Assembly (NCBI GenBank): GCA_033182465.1 | Contig: CP137325.1 | Coordinates: 1,984,001 to 2,048,000, forward strand | DNA length: 64,000 bases | DNA from: Sanghuangporus weigelae | Lineage: Eukaryota; Basidiomycota; Agaricomycetes; Hymenochaetales; Hymenochaetaceae | Direction of reading: 5' to 3' | Shown: in pieces, positions 53,924-64,000 of the stretch | How the letters are laid out: every line of letters starts with the position of its first letter | Position numbering within the stretch: position 1 is the first letter of the stretch | The notes under the pieces: model-generated | The model's input: only the letters and a program-made list of their open reading frames with translations | What the model was told of the DNA's origin: nothing | Databases searched by the model: none | Position numbers and translations under genes: made by a program

Positions 53924-54562
53924 TCAGAGAAAACCCGTACGTGCTTTATATGCCTAGACAAACAGTCACATGAGCTTCCTCCACCTTGACTGACCTTGAT
54001 TTAAGGATAAAACATACCAGCATAGCCTCGTCAGAAGCATCCCGCAGCAATCGACACTCTCCGCTCAGATACACACGTATCGAACCGATGGGGATTAAGT
54101 GTTTGTCGAATAAGTCGACTGTATAATGTCTTTGCGGATCGTTTAAGTCCGTTTTGAGCACCTCCCTGATAAACGCGAACTTGATTAGTCTCAAGAAAGA
54201 TTGATGATTTAAAACGTATGTACGTACAGAAGGGAAGCTGTGGTTATCTGCCTTGGAAATATGTATGGGTCGCTCAGTTGAACATCGAGGGAGGCAGCAT
54301 CTATAGCGTTGCATACAAACGCGAGCGTCGCCGCGCTCACTTTGCGATGTAGTTCGTTATAGATGAAGGCCGCGATATTGCTTTTGTATTTTGGATTGGC
54401 CATAAGTCGCGTAGATTCGATGAAGTTCAGAGAGGTCAAGGAAGGATTGAAAGATTGGAAAACATTTCGGAAGAAATCCAGTGGCATTATATACCGCACA
54501 ATTGAACTGGCCACGAAACTGCCGCATGTCTCGGGATTCGAGTCAGTGCCACAGTGAAACAC
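53924..54562 (-). CDS. Orphan gene of unknown function
   Basis: Three minus-strand exons join in frame: about 54562-54224, 54179-54018 and 53953-53924 (donors GTACAT and GTATGT, acceptors CAAG and CTAG), ending at TGA. The product contains ETCGSFVASSIVRYIMPLDF, NPSLTSLNFIESTRLM, HRKVSAATLAFVCNAIDAAS, and after the first intron DPQRHYTVDLFDKHLIPIGS, SGECRLLRDASDEAML. The frame is open upstream to 54562 but the first ATG is inside (IMPLDF), so a further 5' exon may exist. No family is recognised. The clean splice structure supports a real gene. Confidence 0.45.
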
Positions 54563-55370
54563 CGGGCCACCTGAGGCTGTGCATTCCGATTGTGATCAGT
54601 AAAAAGGAACTTATCCGGCCACGATAAGAGCAAATAGAGGCCTCTAAGCTTGTCGGCCGGCCTTCAGGTATTCACGAGAGGATGCGCCAGGCCCGGGTTC
54701 ATGACGCGTTCGGGGCAATTGTGAGTCATCGCCTCAGTCCAGGTCGGTTGTTCTTCTTCCACAATTATAATGGCCTGCATTCTTCACACTATTCCGACAG
54801 TCATAGATCGGGTCGCTCCGTGCTCTACTTTCGTACCTGAATGCCAATTGGTCATGCTAATTGGTTATTAGAGGTGTAGCAAAGACACGGCGCTCTGGTT
54901 GATGAACTGCGAGAGATACTGGCAAGGATGGGAGAAGTATTCCAAAGAGTTTATTTGCTCCAGAAAGTCTGGGAGCTTAAGCATACCTGACTACTCCACG
55001 TTACTGAAAGTAAACACGTTTGCGATGGCCAACCGGACTCAAGGATATGTAAGTTTGCGGCAGGTCACTATCATTGACTTTGGGACTGGAATGGATCCGC
55101 AGAATCTCCCTGCGCGAAGGCTTTCCCAGGGTCGAGAAAAAGAGAAGGATCGAAATAAGCGAACGAGACTAATTCATCTAAGAGCTTGTGTACTAGTACC
55201 CGATTGTACTGCAGGTGTCGGAAGTCAGACATTCAATTCATTCATTCGCTCGAGGCATATCACGTGATACAAGTCAGAATTTTTTTCTCAATTCACGGCT
55301 GAGATCTTTACTCACGAACGCATTCCCATGTCCCATGTCCTGCTTCAGATAACACCTGCGTCTGTAACAA
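54563..55370. other. Interval between orphan gene and TRM112
   Basis: No supported gene. A plus-strand frame at 54899-55267 has an ATG but no motif. The right end should hold the TRM112 promoter. Confidence 0.4.
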
Positions 55371-55928
55371 ATGGTCCGTTTAATAACCCACAACCTGCTC
55401 TCTTGTCATGTCAAAGGCTGCACGAGCAACAACTTCCCGTTGCGCTTCCAGGACGTTAAGGTCGAGCTGCAAGAGGCTGAATTTAACGCCGAGTTTCTGA
55501 GGAATTTCGTCCCCCGTATAGAATGGACGGCGCTTGTGGATGCAGCGAAGGAGGTGAGTGTTGTCGCATCGATGAACGCAACGGGATTTCTTAATGGCCG
55601 TTGCAGCTTGGAGATACCTCATTGCCTGGAGAGTTGCCTGAAATGCTGGATGACGAGTTCTTGAAAAAGCTGCATCATGTCTTGCTCGAGGTGAGTATCT
55701 CCCAAACGTAGAAGGCGGTGTAAACAGTGTAAACACCAAGTTGACGGCCTTCTGTCAGATCCATGTAGAAGAAGGTGCAATGGTTTGCCCGAACTGCGGA
55801 CACGTCTACAAAATTATGAGCGGTATTCCAAACATGGTAGGTATCATTTGACCCACATAAGTCGTGCATTCAGCTAATATGCCAAAACTCCTTCGCAATG
55901 CTAGCTCTTGACTGAGAGCGAGATTTGA
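55371..55928 (+). CDS. TRM112: Trm112-like activator subunit of methyltransferases
   Basis: Four exons (55371-55553, 55607-55690, 55759-55836, 55905-55928) encode 122 residues, the usual size. The start MVRLITHNLLSCHVKGC carries two zinc ligands (C12, C17). The middle has NFVPRIEWTALVDAAKE and GELPEMLDDEFLKKLHHVLL. The end has MVCPNCGHVY with the other two zinc ligands, then SGIPNMLLTESEI, where the conserved IPNMLL tail is built by the last splice. Trm112 binds and stabilises several methyltransferases acting on tRNA, rRNA and the release factor eRF1. All junctions are canonical and phase 0. It looks intact. Confidence 0.95.
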
Positions 55929-57083
55929 TGAACCAGTCATTTATTATCAGAGACGGTTTTCGTACACGTCTGTCGCGTCGTTCGGCGACTAGGCATTCCA
56001 ACCCGATGTTCTGCGCCTCGCGAAAGTCCATCCTAGATCAAGACTCCATAATCGTTTCTTTACTGTTCGACCTGTCCAGAGAAAGGGCAGGAATAGATGG
56101 ATTAACAAAATATAGAAGACGTACTTGAGTACCTCGCTTTATCTCCTGCACAATGTACCAGACCTAAGTACAATTTTATCCTTTGTACCAGTTTACGCTA
56201 TCAATACCATCTGTGTTCTCTGCGAGTATTACCAGCCTTAGTCGGTTCTTGCAAAGCGCCTTTAAAGGTGCGCTAAGAGACGTTCGGAAACAAAAGCGTG
56301 AACTGGAATGGAGGAAAACAATTAGAAGCGCTTTTTCCTATAAGAAAGAGAAGCAACGCACAGAGGGCCTGCTTGGTTCAACTAACGTCGCAGGATGTCA
56401 AACACCCATAACGCCGCAAGAAAGCTTGCACCCCGTGGGCGTTCAGCTTGACCAAAGCTGAACTGAATGCTCACTCGTCATCACCATACCGGAAGTCATA
56501 CTGGGTCGGTTCAAGCGTTCATGCTTCCAGTCAAAAACAAAGGATGAGAGACACGAGTACGTTTGGAACGTGCTCGGCGTGGACTTTCGCGCGGGGGGGT
56601 TCCTGGTGGAACCTGAGCGACACCGAGTGGATGCGTTTCGTGGTACGCTCATTTCCTCCCAGCGCCCCCTCAGCTTACTGCAACGGAGCCACCCCTCTGT
56701 CCTGGGAGACAAGAAACGCAGAGGCATTAGCAGTCACTACCCACCTCCTTGCCCTAGCGACGACTGCCTACCGGTACTGAGAACGTCCGGATAGTGGCCT
56801 GGACAAAATTTTACGAACAATGAAAGGTAGGTGCGGCAACGGTCAAAGAACAAAGAATTCCTTCCTGAGCGGCCATTCCAGATGACATAATGACTTGGAC
56901 ATACGTGTGGTTTGGATATCGTCCTTTCTGGGACATTCCTTTCGGTTCCGCTCGAGAAGCACGAGTTTGCCTTCTGTGCTAAGGCGACATGAAAGCCAAA
57001 CAAAAATCTTTGGGCGCATGTTGTGCTGTGTTTACACTCACGAACGATTGCAATCGACTGACCCCGCGAGGACCTGGGAGGAC
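55929..57083. other. Intergenic region between TRM112 and the Ser/Pro-rich gene
   Basis: Short frames on both strands (for example around 56443-56794) are unsupported. No repeats or RNA genes seen. Confidence 0.4.
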
Positions 57084-57125
57084 CCAATAGGACCCCTTGT
57101 TTAAGTCAGCCGAGAAGGTATAAAG
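57084..57125 (+). promoter_or_regulatory. Promoter elements: CCAAT and TATA boxes
   Basis: CCAAT at 57084-57088 and TATAAAG at 57119-57125 lie about 30 bp apart and about 150 bp before ATG 57271. The leader in between is pyrimidine-rich (CTTTCTTCAGCTCT), as is usual around fungal start sites. This suggests a strongly or conditionally expressed gene. Confidence 0.55.
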
Positions 57126-57270
57126 ACAGGGTCGTGACTCGAAAGTCTCTTTCTTCAGCTCTACCACCATCGTGTAGAGCACACCTACTATCCAACCACT
57201 TACCAGCTCTTTACCTCTAACCTCATTGTAATACCCACTTTCCTCTCGTCTTGTATTTGTCTTAAGTACA

Positions 57271-58056
57271 ATGTCAACCGTGGCACTCAAATCGCGTACA
57301 GTCACAGAAACCGCTTCCGCCCTTGAAGCCACGAACACTCCCTCAAAGGGAGCAGCAGCGAGTGTGCCCGTTGCAGTACCTCGCACCCCAAAACGTCGCA
57401 GGGATGCCTCTCCAGCTCCCGAAAGCGCGCAGACATCGCCAGGGTCCCCGGATTCTATAATTCGCAAGGTTGCGGCTCGTCGTGTGGGCGAGCGTTCTTT
57501 GACACCTTACCCTCCCCCAATGTTTTCACCGCGCGTCTCCAGCGGTACGCGCTCCGTTACTCCTTACCCAGGCTTGCGGCGACGGCTATCACGTTCAGGC
57601 ACCGAGACGCCTACCACAAGTCTATCTTCATCCCCAAACAAGGAGAACGAGTCCTTCATTCGTTCTGCTGCACCCTCACCCTCTCCAAAAAAGAAGGGAA
57701 AGTTCGACTGGAAAGAACGCGGAAGGTCGATCAGCCGCACTCCAAGCAACGAGAGTCTCTTTACCTTTGGCGTGCCTAAGAACACGCCTCGGACTCCGTC
57801 AAGGTCTTCGTCGCTTTCCGATTCGTCTTCTGACGAGTCGATCAAGGAACCGGGCACACCACCGCCCTTGCTGGAGCGGGCCATCGTCCGCCTCTTCGAA
57901 CAGGAGATAGAAAAGAAATGCAAAGAGCTCACGGAGTCCCCACTGGCGGACGTGACAGAGGCTTATACCGAACCTGACGTTTTCTCTTTCGACGCGTACG
58001 ACATCTTGTGTCCGCCCAACACTCCTAGCAACGACAAGGTCATTCGTGACTGGTGA
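57271..58056 (+). CDS. Disordered Ser/Pro-rich protein with KEN box and many SP/TP sites
   Basis: A 261-codon frame from ATG 57271 to TGA 58054-58056. It is low in hydrophobic residues and rich in Ser, Pro, Thr and Arg. Many SP/TP motifs are visible (TPSK, TPKRRR, SPAP, TPYP twice, SPRV, SPNK, TPRTPSR). A KEN tripeptide (residues 124-126, in SPNKENES) and an RxxL (103-106) are possible APC/C degrons. A basic cluster PKRRR may import it into the nucleus. The C-terminal third has a helix-like acidic part (LLERAIVRLFEQEIEKKCKE). A cell-cycle protein controlled by CDK and APC/C is a reasonable guess, but no family is recognised. A perfect GTGAGT follows at the stop codon, so an extra 3' exon cannot be excluded. 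Confidence 0.7.
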   Translation: MSTVALKSRTVTETASALEATNTPSKGAAASVPVAVPRTPKRRRDASPAPESAQTSPGSPDSIIRKVAARRVGERSLTPYPPPMFSPRVSSGTRSVTPYPGLRRRLSRSGTETPTTSLSSSPNKENESFIRSAAPSPSPKKKGKFDWKERGRSISRTPSNESLFTFGVPKNTPRTPSRSSSLSDSSSDESIKEPGTPPPLLERAIVRLFEQEIEKKCKELTESPLADVTEAYTEPDVFSFDAYDILCPPNTPSNDKVIRDW

Positions 58057-61000
58057 GTTCTCATCCAAAATGAAAACATTAGAACATAAATTAATCTCCG
58101 CTCGTCAGACGGCTATTGATTACGAAACGAACTTATATTCCGTGCGGCCTCCATCCGCACCAAAACATCTGTGTTGATATATGCAATCCCCTTTCTTGAT
58201 TGTCTTCGTTCTAATGCGCTTCCGATTTGTAATATCCAACGTATCCCATCTACGTATTCTGTCTGTAACGCATGTCAGCCTTGTATCGTCTTATTCTTGT
58301 AAAGCGTAGCTCTCCGCGATCCCACTTCTCTGTCTCCTCTCAGCGATGTACAATATTTATAACGACAATGCTCTTTAGCACCAATTTATGATAATTTATA
58401 CGACGACTGGGAGATACTCTCAAGTCGAGTCGTATTGTTTTCCCGTACTTTCGTGGCTGGCGTGGCTGAGAAATTTCACGATGCGAATATAAGGTCATAT
58501 CAACAGTTACATATTTAGAAGAAATATTAATGGCAGTTCTGATTATATTTCAACACATCATCGTATAGCACAGTATTTGTAGAATCCCTTGCATTGATAT
58601 TATAACGATAAAATTAGTAAATAAGTAAATAATAACAATAAAAATATAAATAAACAAAGTTGCTGCGGTTGCTTATGTAATACATAAGTCGCATACAAAA
58701 CAGATGTCATCTCTCATACCAAGTAATACATACAAGGCTTTGAATCAGACATGTTCTGAGATCGACTCGATACTTACTGGCAGTTCCATGCCATTTGGCC
58801 TATTCATGGATTCATTGTTAGTGGTCCGGAGAAAAACCCAGGAAAGATCTTGACCGAGCCATTGCTCTCCTCAAACCGTCCTGAACTTGTTGTCGTGGTA
58901 ATTCTGCTCCTGCATTGACATGACTTCACATTTTTCTCTTACGTGCGATGCGAGTACTAAAGAGAGGTTATATTTCAGAAATCGCTTTTTTGCTGTGAGC
59001 CGAGATGTCTTAGACTTTCGTCCGGATGGGCAGTCAGGCTGTTCGGGAACATGTTGCGCTGGATTTTGACAGAGAGGCTCACCCGGATTGTTCCATCGCT
59101 GTGCAGTCGCTTGAACTCCCTTGGGGTGCACTTTGCTCACCGCGGACCTCGGAAAGGCCATCTCACTGCCTCAGAGTATCAGCCGAGGATGGACAAGATG
59201 TCAGCCAGCAGCGCGAGAGGACAGAGGACCCTGATGAGGCCGCACTGAACTGTGCCGGCCTGCAGTCTCAACCGGAGGATCATGCACTTCGTCTTTTGTC
59301 TTTGGATAATCTTGCTGACTGCCTTTACGTGTACTCACAGAAAGAAGGGTCTGTCAGTGAACTGCGCGGCTGAGCATTCATTATCGAGAATTCGACACCC
59401 CTTGTAGGTGCGCACAAGTGCTCGTTCTTATGACTTCTTGAAAGTCATGGAACAGCCGCTACCAAGCGCTTGCATTAGAAGCGATTTAACATGTTATGAA
59501 TAAACGATTCTTCACCGAGGCCGATAAGCTTTGCTTTGGTTCCGAAGGCGCGGATTGACGACACCACTCGGCTAGCTTTCACAGGTCAGCATAGCGCACG
59601 CAGAGATACCGGGAAGTTGCAACCGCGGTCTGGAGGTTCTGTTTGCTGCCCGAGTCACGTATGTCCTACTCCGACACAGGCGTAATTAAGTTTTATTGGT
59701 TCAACGTACCTCGAGTACGAAATACAGTTGATGCAGATTCAACGATTGTCAGAAGGGCAGGAAGCAATGCTCTACGCGGCCTGGATGAATCCTGGGATTT
59801 CAGAGCTTCCTTCGTGCTGCGTATTTGAGGAACTACAGCACATAGCGTCTGAAGAACCTGTCAGTACGCTTGATAGCATAGATTCGATGGACTCATCATT
59901 ATGTTGAAACGAGAGCCATGTGCGCATGTCCTGCTCGATCGAACGTTCCATACTGACTCTATTTAAGTATACAAGGAACTCATATGAGGACGTCGAGAAT
60001 TCGAAATAGGTTCCCAGGATTACGGAGAGATGCTTCGGGACAGAGTTGTCTCGAAGATCGACAATTTCCAAAGTAAATAGGATTACAGAAGACTTGTCTT
60101 CTGGTGGCGTCCCACTTCGCTTCCTCTGTCTTCTTTTCCGTGCAGCTTGCCCGCACAAAGAAGCAGGTAACAACACGCGGCATTTTATATCTCGTCATGT
60201 AGACCGACTTTCATGTTGCCCATCGTTGCTCAATCTGGTCTCCATGAGACGTGAGAATACCACTCGTCGACGTTACCAGGCCCCCATCAGTGAGCATGGT
60301 AATCCGGGCCCTTCAAAGAGCGGAAAGGTGCATTTTGTGTGTTACGGGCTTCGGGTTGAGAAACCCATCAATTCTTCGCTCAAATTTCGGAGAGGCAAAC
60401 TAACACAACTTGACATCGCCCGTCCATCCTCAGAACGCAGAACTCGCGTTTCTTTCGGCTTGTCACGCTGAGGAACAAGGACCTACGACCGCCTTAGACG
60501 AATCACTCCATCTGGAAACAGCTAAGCAGTTTTGCGACTTTCGAAGAGCAGTTGGGACAACGTGTCAGTTGCATGATCGAGACCCTTCCTCACCGGAATT
60601 GTTATGCAGACCCTAATGGACGAATTGAGCGGGTGCAGGACGAGATTCCAGGAGTGCCGCAGGAGCTGTTCTTGACGTAGCTTTGAGGCTGGGCTGCAGG
60701 TGTAAATGGAGAAGAGGCGAATGAAATGACTGAACGAAGGATTAGTCTTATCTACATGACTCATAGAGAGTTGTGGGGTGGGAATTGTTTGACGCGTCTG
60801 GTCACGACATCTGATCGATCGACTCGGAGACGACATGCAAACGTGACCTTGGACAATACCCATCATCTTCTCGGTCTTCAAAATTTTGGTCCTGCAAACC
60901 TGAGACTTTGGCAAAGATGAGAACGATATTGACACCTCTGATTCAATTTCGCTTTATTCCTTCATTCCGACTGTACTTTACCTATCAGGCGCGTGGAAAC

Positions 61001-62054
61001 GTCGCTTGCTCAGCTAGTTGTTGTCGTTCTATCTAGTTCATTCCTGTATGGATGTCAATGCTGATCACAACACATTCCAGGGTTTATAGCACTTGATGCA
61101 TATCACTCGATACATGTGGTATCATTTCATGCTCCTCACCGCACCAACCTCGTAAGGGCAAAGGGATAGTTGGCAATCCACATCGCTCAGTACGGATACT
61201 TCCCCGAACGTATACCCGGAACTGGCGTGGAAGAAAGAAACTATGGCTTCAGAGTCGTATAGGCCATGGCGGGCAGAAGATACACAATGCCATCTGGCAG
61301 CAACCGTATGAAACGGCTGATGATTACTAGCGGAATCGTATATCTGACTCTGCCACATACGAATTTCAAGCGCTTACTCAGTTTCTGGTCTACACTCCGC
61401 CAAGATGGTGTTGGAATCGGGGGAAAACCACGAAAAAAGATTCGAAATTCAGCACAACGTGGACCCGTGCAAGATGCTGTAGTGTCTCATGTCTATCTAA
61501 GGAGAACCAGTTACTCCGCCCGGCTTTGAATCACACTTTTGTCTGAGTTATATTCGGAAAATCTCATATGTATTATGGACAATCGTTTTGAAATAATTGA
61601 CGGTGAATCAGGGGGACGCTCCATTCAGCCTCCTGCGACGTGCACCAATTACTGGGATCGTGGAAGGAGCGGAGCAACGATGGATCTTTGAGTCCCCAAT
61701 TTCAAGCGGATTGATATGAGGTATATCTAAACCCTATTGATGATCATTTATATCACACTGCTGAGGGAGGACATCTAATGCACGCAATAGATTGGATGGC
61801 CTTGTAAGTATAGATCTGGTTGCGACTAAAGTGGCGGTGATAGGGGATTCGAAGAATGCGGATTCCGCCGCCTTCTGTGTGATTTGTTTGCATCGAAAGG
61901 TATCGGATACTATCTGGGGCCCGACTTGCTATTCTATCGATCAGTGGAGGCTTAGTCCATGAACTTTATCTTCCTTGCGCTGCATATATATTTCATGTCA
62001 GTTTTTCCATATTATACACACTAACTTTATTTACAAACAACGACGACTGCTTCA
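58057..62054. other. Four-kilobase gene-poor stretch
   Basis: The part 58100-58800 is AT-rich with short A/T-tract runs and no coding signal. From 58870 to 61960 only short frames without recognisable motifs occur on either strand; the longest are 59026-59373 plus, 60046-60471 plus and 60522-60935 minus. I recognise no gene, repeat or RNA. TATATATT at about 61984-61991 could be the TATA element of the SDR gene at 62055. Confidence 0.45.
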
Positions 62055-63057
62055 ATGTCAACTATCGAAGTTGAGAGCGTGCAGGCTACTCCTCCCGTGG
62101 GGGTGGATGCTGCTCTCCGTGCTGCCGACGATCCAGCTTTCGTCGGAGAACCAACACTTTTTCAGCAGGAATTCTCTCTTGTTGGAAGAGTTGCTACTGT
62201 CACAGGTGGTGGACGTGGCTTGGGACTTGAGATGGCTCAGGCACTTGCGGAAGCTGGTGCAACAGTTTATTGTCTTGCCAAGAGCATGGATCCGACTGAT
62301 ACATGGAGAGCCGCGCAGGAGTACGTATTAAAGCTGGCCCAAGCGAAGTCTTCTCGTCTCGAATACAGGAGTGTCGATGTTTCGGACCAAAAGGCGATCT
62401 GGGCTGCCATGGAAGATATAGCAAACAAAGAGGGTCGTATTGATATCTGCGTGGCGGCAGCTGGCATTGGCGGGGTTGTGTCCTGTCTCGAAGTTTCTGC
62501 GGAACAGTTTGAGGAGACCATCAACGTCAATGTAAACGGTGCATTCTACACAGCACAAGGAGCCGCGAGGCAAATGAAGAAGCGGGGAGTTCCCGGCAGC
62601 ATTATTTTCGTTTCATCCATAGCTGCCAGCGTCTCTCTACAGGGCACGCCAGCCACGCCTTATTGCGCAAGCAAAGCGGCATGTAATCAGATGGCGCGTT
62701 GCATGGCTATGGAGCTTGGGCAGTATGGAATTCGAGTCAACTCTCTGTCCCCAGGGTATATCCCTACCGAGTAAGTCACTCAGATTGATCGCAAAGCTTC
62801 TTCTGATGTCACCTCTTCCAGCTTCAATCAGAAATATATTGATGCTGATCCGAAGGTCGGAGAGATGTGGGCATCCCAAAACTACTTTGGACGACTGGGA
62901 AAACGCTCCGAGATGAGGGGTATAGCTGTTTGGTTAGCATCCGATTCATCTACGTTCTGCACAGGAAGCGAGTGAGTTGAGTTTGTCTTCGACTCACTGG
63001 GCCAAACCTAACTTGAGATTTAGCATAGTGATAGATGGCGGACACCGTGCTTGGTGA
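62055..63057 (+). CDS. Short-chain dehydrogenase/reductase
   Basis: Three exons (62055-62770, 62822-62971, 63024-63057; GTAAGT and GTGAGT donors, CCAG and TTTAG acceptors) encode 299 residues. A 40-residue N-terminal extension precedes the Rossmann motif VTGGGRGLG (about residues 48-56), which binds NAD(P). Further motifs: AAAGIGG (NNAG position), NVNGAF, SIIFVSSIAA with the catalytic Ser, YCASK with the catalytic Tyr and Lys (about 203-207), IRVNSLSPGYI, and the C-terminal IVIDGGHRAW. This is the classical SDR fold, close in look to fungal polyol and sorbose reductases and mannitol dehydrogenases. The substrate cannot be fixed from sequence. It looks intact. Confidence 0.92.
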
Positions 63058-63251
63058 AGTAGAAATGTCTGGCGAATATAGGCGGTGATTTGCAGCTGTA
63101 CTTGTTTGATGTGCCGCAACTGATCTTCGATTAGCCTGCTTCTGAAAAACCTGAATAAATATTCGTGGAGCCGACTGATAGTCATACAATATACTATACA
63201 CATCGTATGGAAACACATAGACATCGCGATAAGATGACTTCAAGTTCTGAC

Positions 63252-64000
63252 CTAACAAGAAACGTCTGAACAGACGAACAATGCACCAAAGTCATTCTCC
63301 AGGTTTCGAATACATCGGTCAATAATGATTCGCCCTGGTCCAAAGTTATGCTGGACGACGACGGCTTTGATGATTTGCAGCAGCCCGATCGTGTATGGAT
63401 TCGCATCGGTGACCCGTATGTAATCAATCTGCCTGCAGCGGTCTTGTTCAGATTTCCAGCAAACGGTAATGCAATTTGAAAGCACGAATGTCTCCAGACT
63501 ACTGGGGACATTTGACAGCATGTCACGAATGGCCTCGGCGACGATTGGAGACATAGATTTGTTGCCTCCTCTTCCTTGAGTCACGTCGATTGCGACACTG
63601 AGAGATCTAAGGCGTCTCTGCCGCTGCATAAACTGGATTGCTACTCTGCTCCATCCTCTGAAGTCCACATCTTCTACAGAACTCGCGGTTTCGTAGTCCA
63701 TATCAAAGGCACGATGGTGCATTTCGTCCATCCATGAACTAGCCTTCATATCAAAAGATACCTCCGATACGTTTTCGCAAGATAGATTCGATAGGATGCG
63801 GTTTAGTAACGAGGTTGAGGTTTTCCCGGCGGCATGAATCGATAGAGAGCGGAGATTGGGCAAGTTTACAGCCGGATCGAGCCTATCGCCTTGCCAGGCG
63901 GAGGTTTGCGCGAACGAAAATTTGACTTTCTTCAGCCCAGGAAGTGAGCCCAGGAAAGAGAGAAGATCATCTACATGGATAGAGTCTTCGTCAAAACTCA
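63252..64000 (-). CDS. Leucine-rich F-box-like protein, C-terminal part
   Basis: The minus-strand frame is open from the right window edge to TGA at 63252. It reads LLSFLGSLPGLKKVKFSFAQ, LPNLRSLSIHAAGKTSTSLL, RLRSLSVAIDVTQG, SSLETFVLSNCITV, and ends ALFVCSDVSC. The irregular leucine-rich pattern is that of the C-terminal half of Agaricomycete F-box proteins; the F-box itself would lie outside the window. No stops are visible in the part seen. Confidence 0.6.
   Translation of the reverse strand, partial: SFDEDSIHVDDLLSFLGSLPGLKKVKFSFAQTSAWQGDRLDPAVNLPNLRSLSIHAAGKTSTSLLNRILSNLSCENVSEVSFDMKASSWMDEMHHRAFDMDYETASSVEDVDFRGWSRVAIQFMQRQRRLRSLSVAIDVTQGRGGNKSMSPIVAEAIRDMLSNVPSSLETFVLSNCITVCWKSEQDRCRQIDYIRVTDANPYTIGLLQIIKAVVVQHNFGPGRIIIDRCIRNLENDFGALFVCSDVSC

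Noticed and set aside
59026-60935. Several frames of 90-140 codons on both strands
   Set aside because: They overlap each other, have no family motifs and no convincing exon partners.

Overview
The window looks like nuclear DNA of a basidiomycete fungus, most likely an Agaricomycete. Protein-coding genes are split by many 45-70 bp GT-AG introns. The gene content fits that group: FunK1-type kinases, tyrosine-kinase-like kinases, F-box/LRR proteins, a trichodiene-synthase-type terpene cyclase, P450, GH27 and a short-chain dehydrogenase, plus Ty1/Copia elements. No species can be named from sequence alone. Intron-exon structures given here were read by eye from reading frame, splice sites and remembered family consensus.

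Region 1 (1-16 kb) is a wrecked metabolic locus. Two Copia elements, identical by eye, lie in inverted orientation (1-4948 minus, running off the left edge; 7607-13386 plus, complete with 548 bp LTRs and a TCAAG target duplication). They form a 4.95 kb inverted repeat around a 2.66 kb island that holds the 3' half of a P450 gene and a decayed terpene synthase. The complete Copia sits inside the reading frame of that terpene synthase. Next to it is an internally deleted flavocytochrome b2 (L-lactate dehydrogenase-like) pseudogene.

Region 2 (16-26.5 kb, mostly minus strand) carries a DNAJC17-like J-domain/RRM protein, a Tup1-like WD40 gene with one in-frame stop, and a TKL-type kinase whose stop overlaps the Tup1-like start by ATGA. 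A second, paralogous kinase has a long charged coiled-coil extension and an apparent N-myristoylation signal. A 1.09 kb foldback element (two identical 516 bp arms around 56 bp) follows at 26.9-28.0 kb.

Region 3 (28.8-44.5 kb) is a tandem triplication with a period of about 5.7 kb. Each unit has a FunK1-like kinase gene (plus strand) pointing towards a small gene of unknown family (minus strand, 140-148 codons). Two units also keep fragments of a V-ATPase proteolipid gene. The kinases are decaying and recombined, whereas the small-protein frames stay open in all three units. Fragments of a LIM-domain gene and an unknown gene lie between units.

Region 4 (45-64 kb) is calmer host sequence: F-box protein, GH27 alpha-galactosidase (5' end doubtful), a small basic protein, L-fuconate dehydratase-like enzyme, an orphan gene, Trm112, a disordered Ser/Pro-rich protein with a KEN box, a long gene-poor stretch (58-62 kb), an SDR enzyme, and a leucine-rich F-box-like protein running off the right edge.
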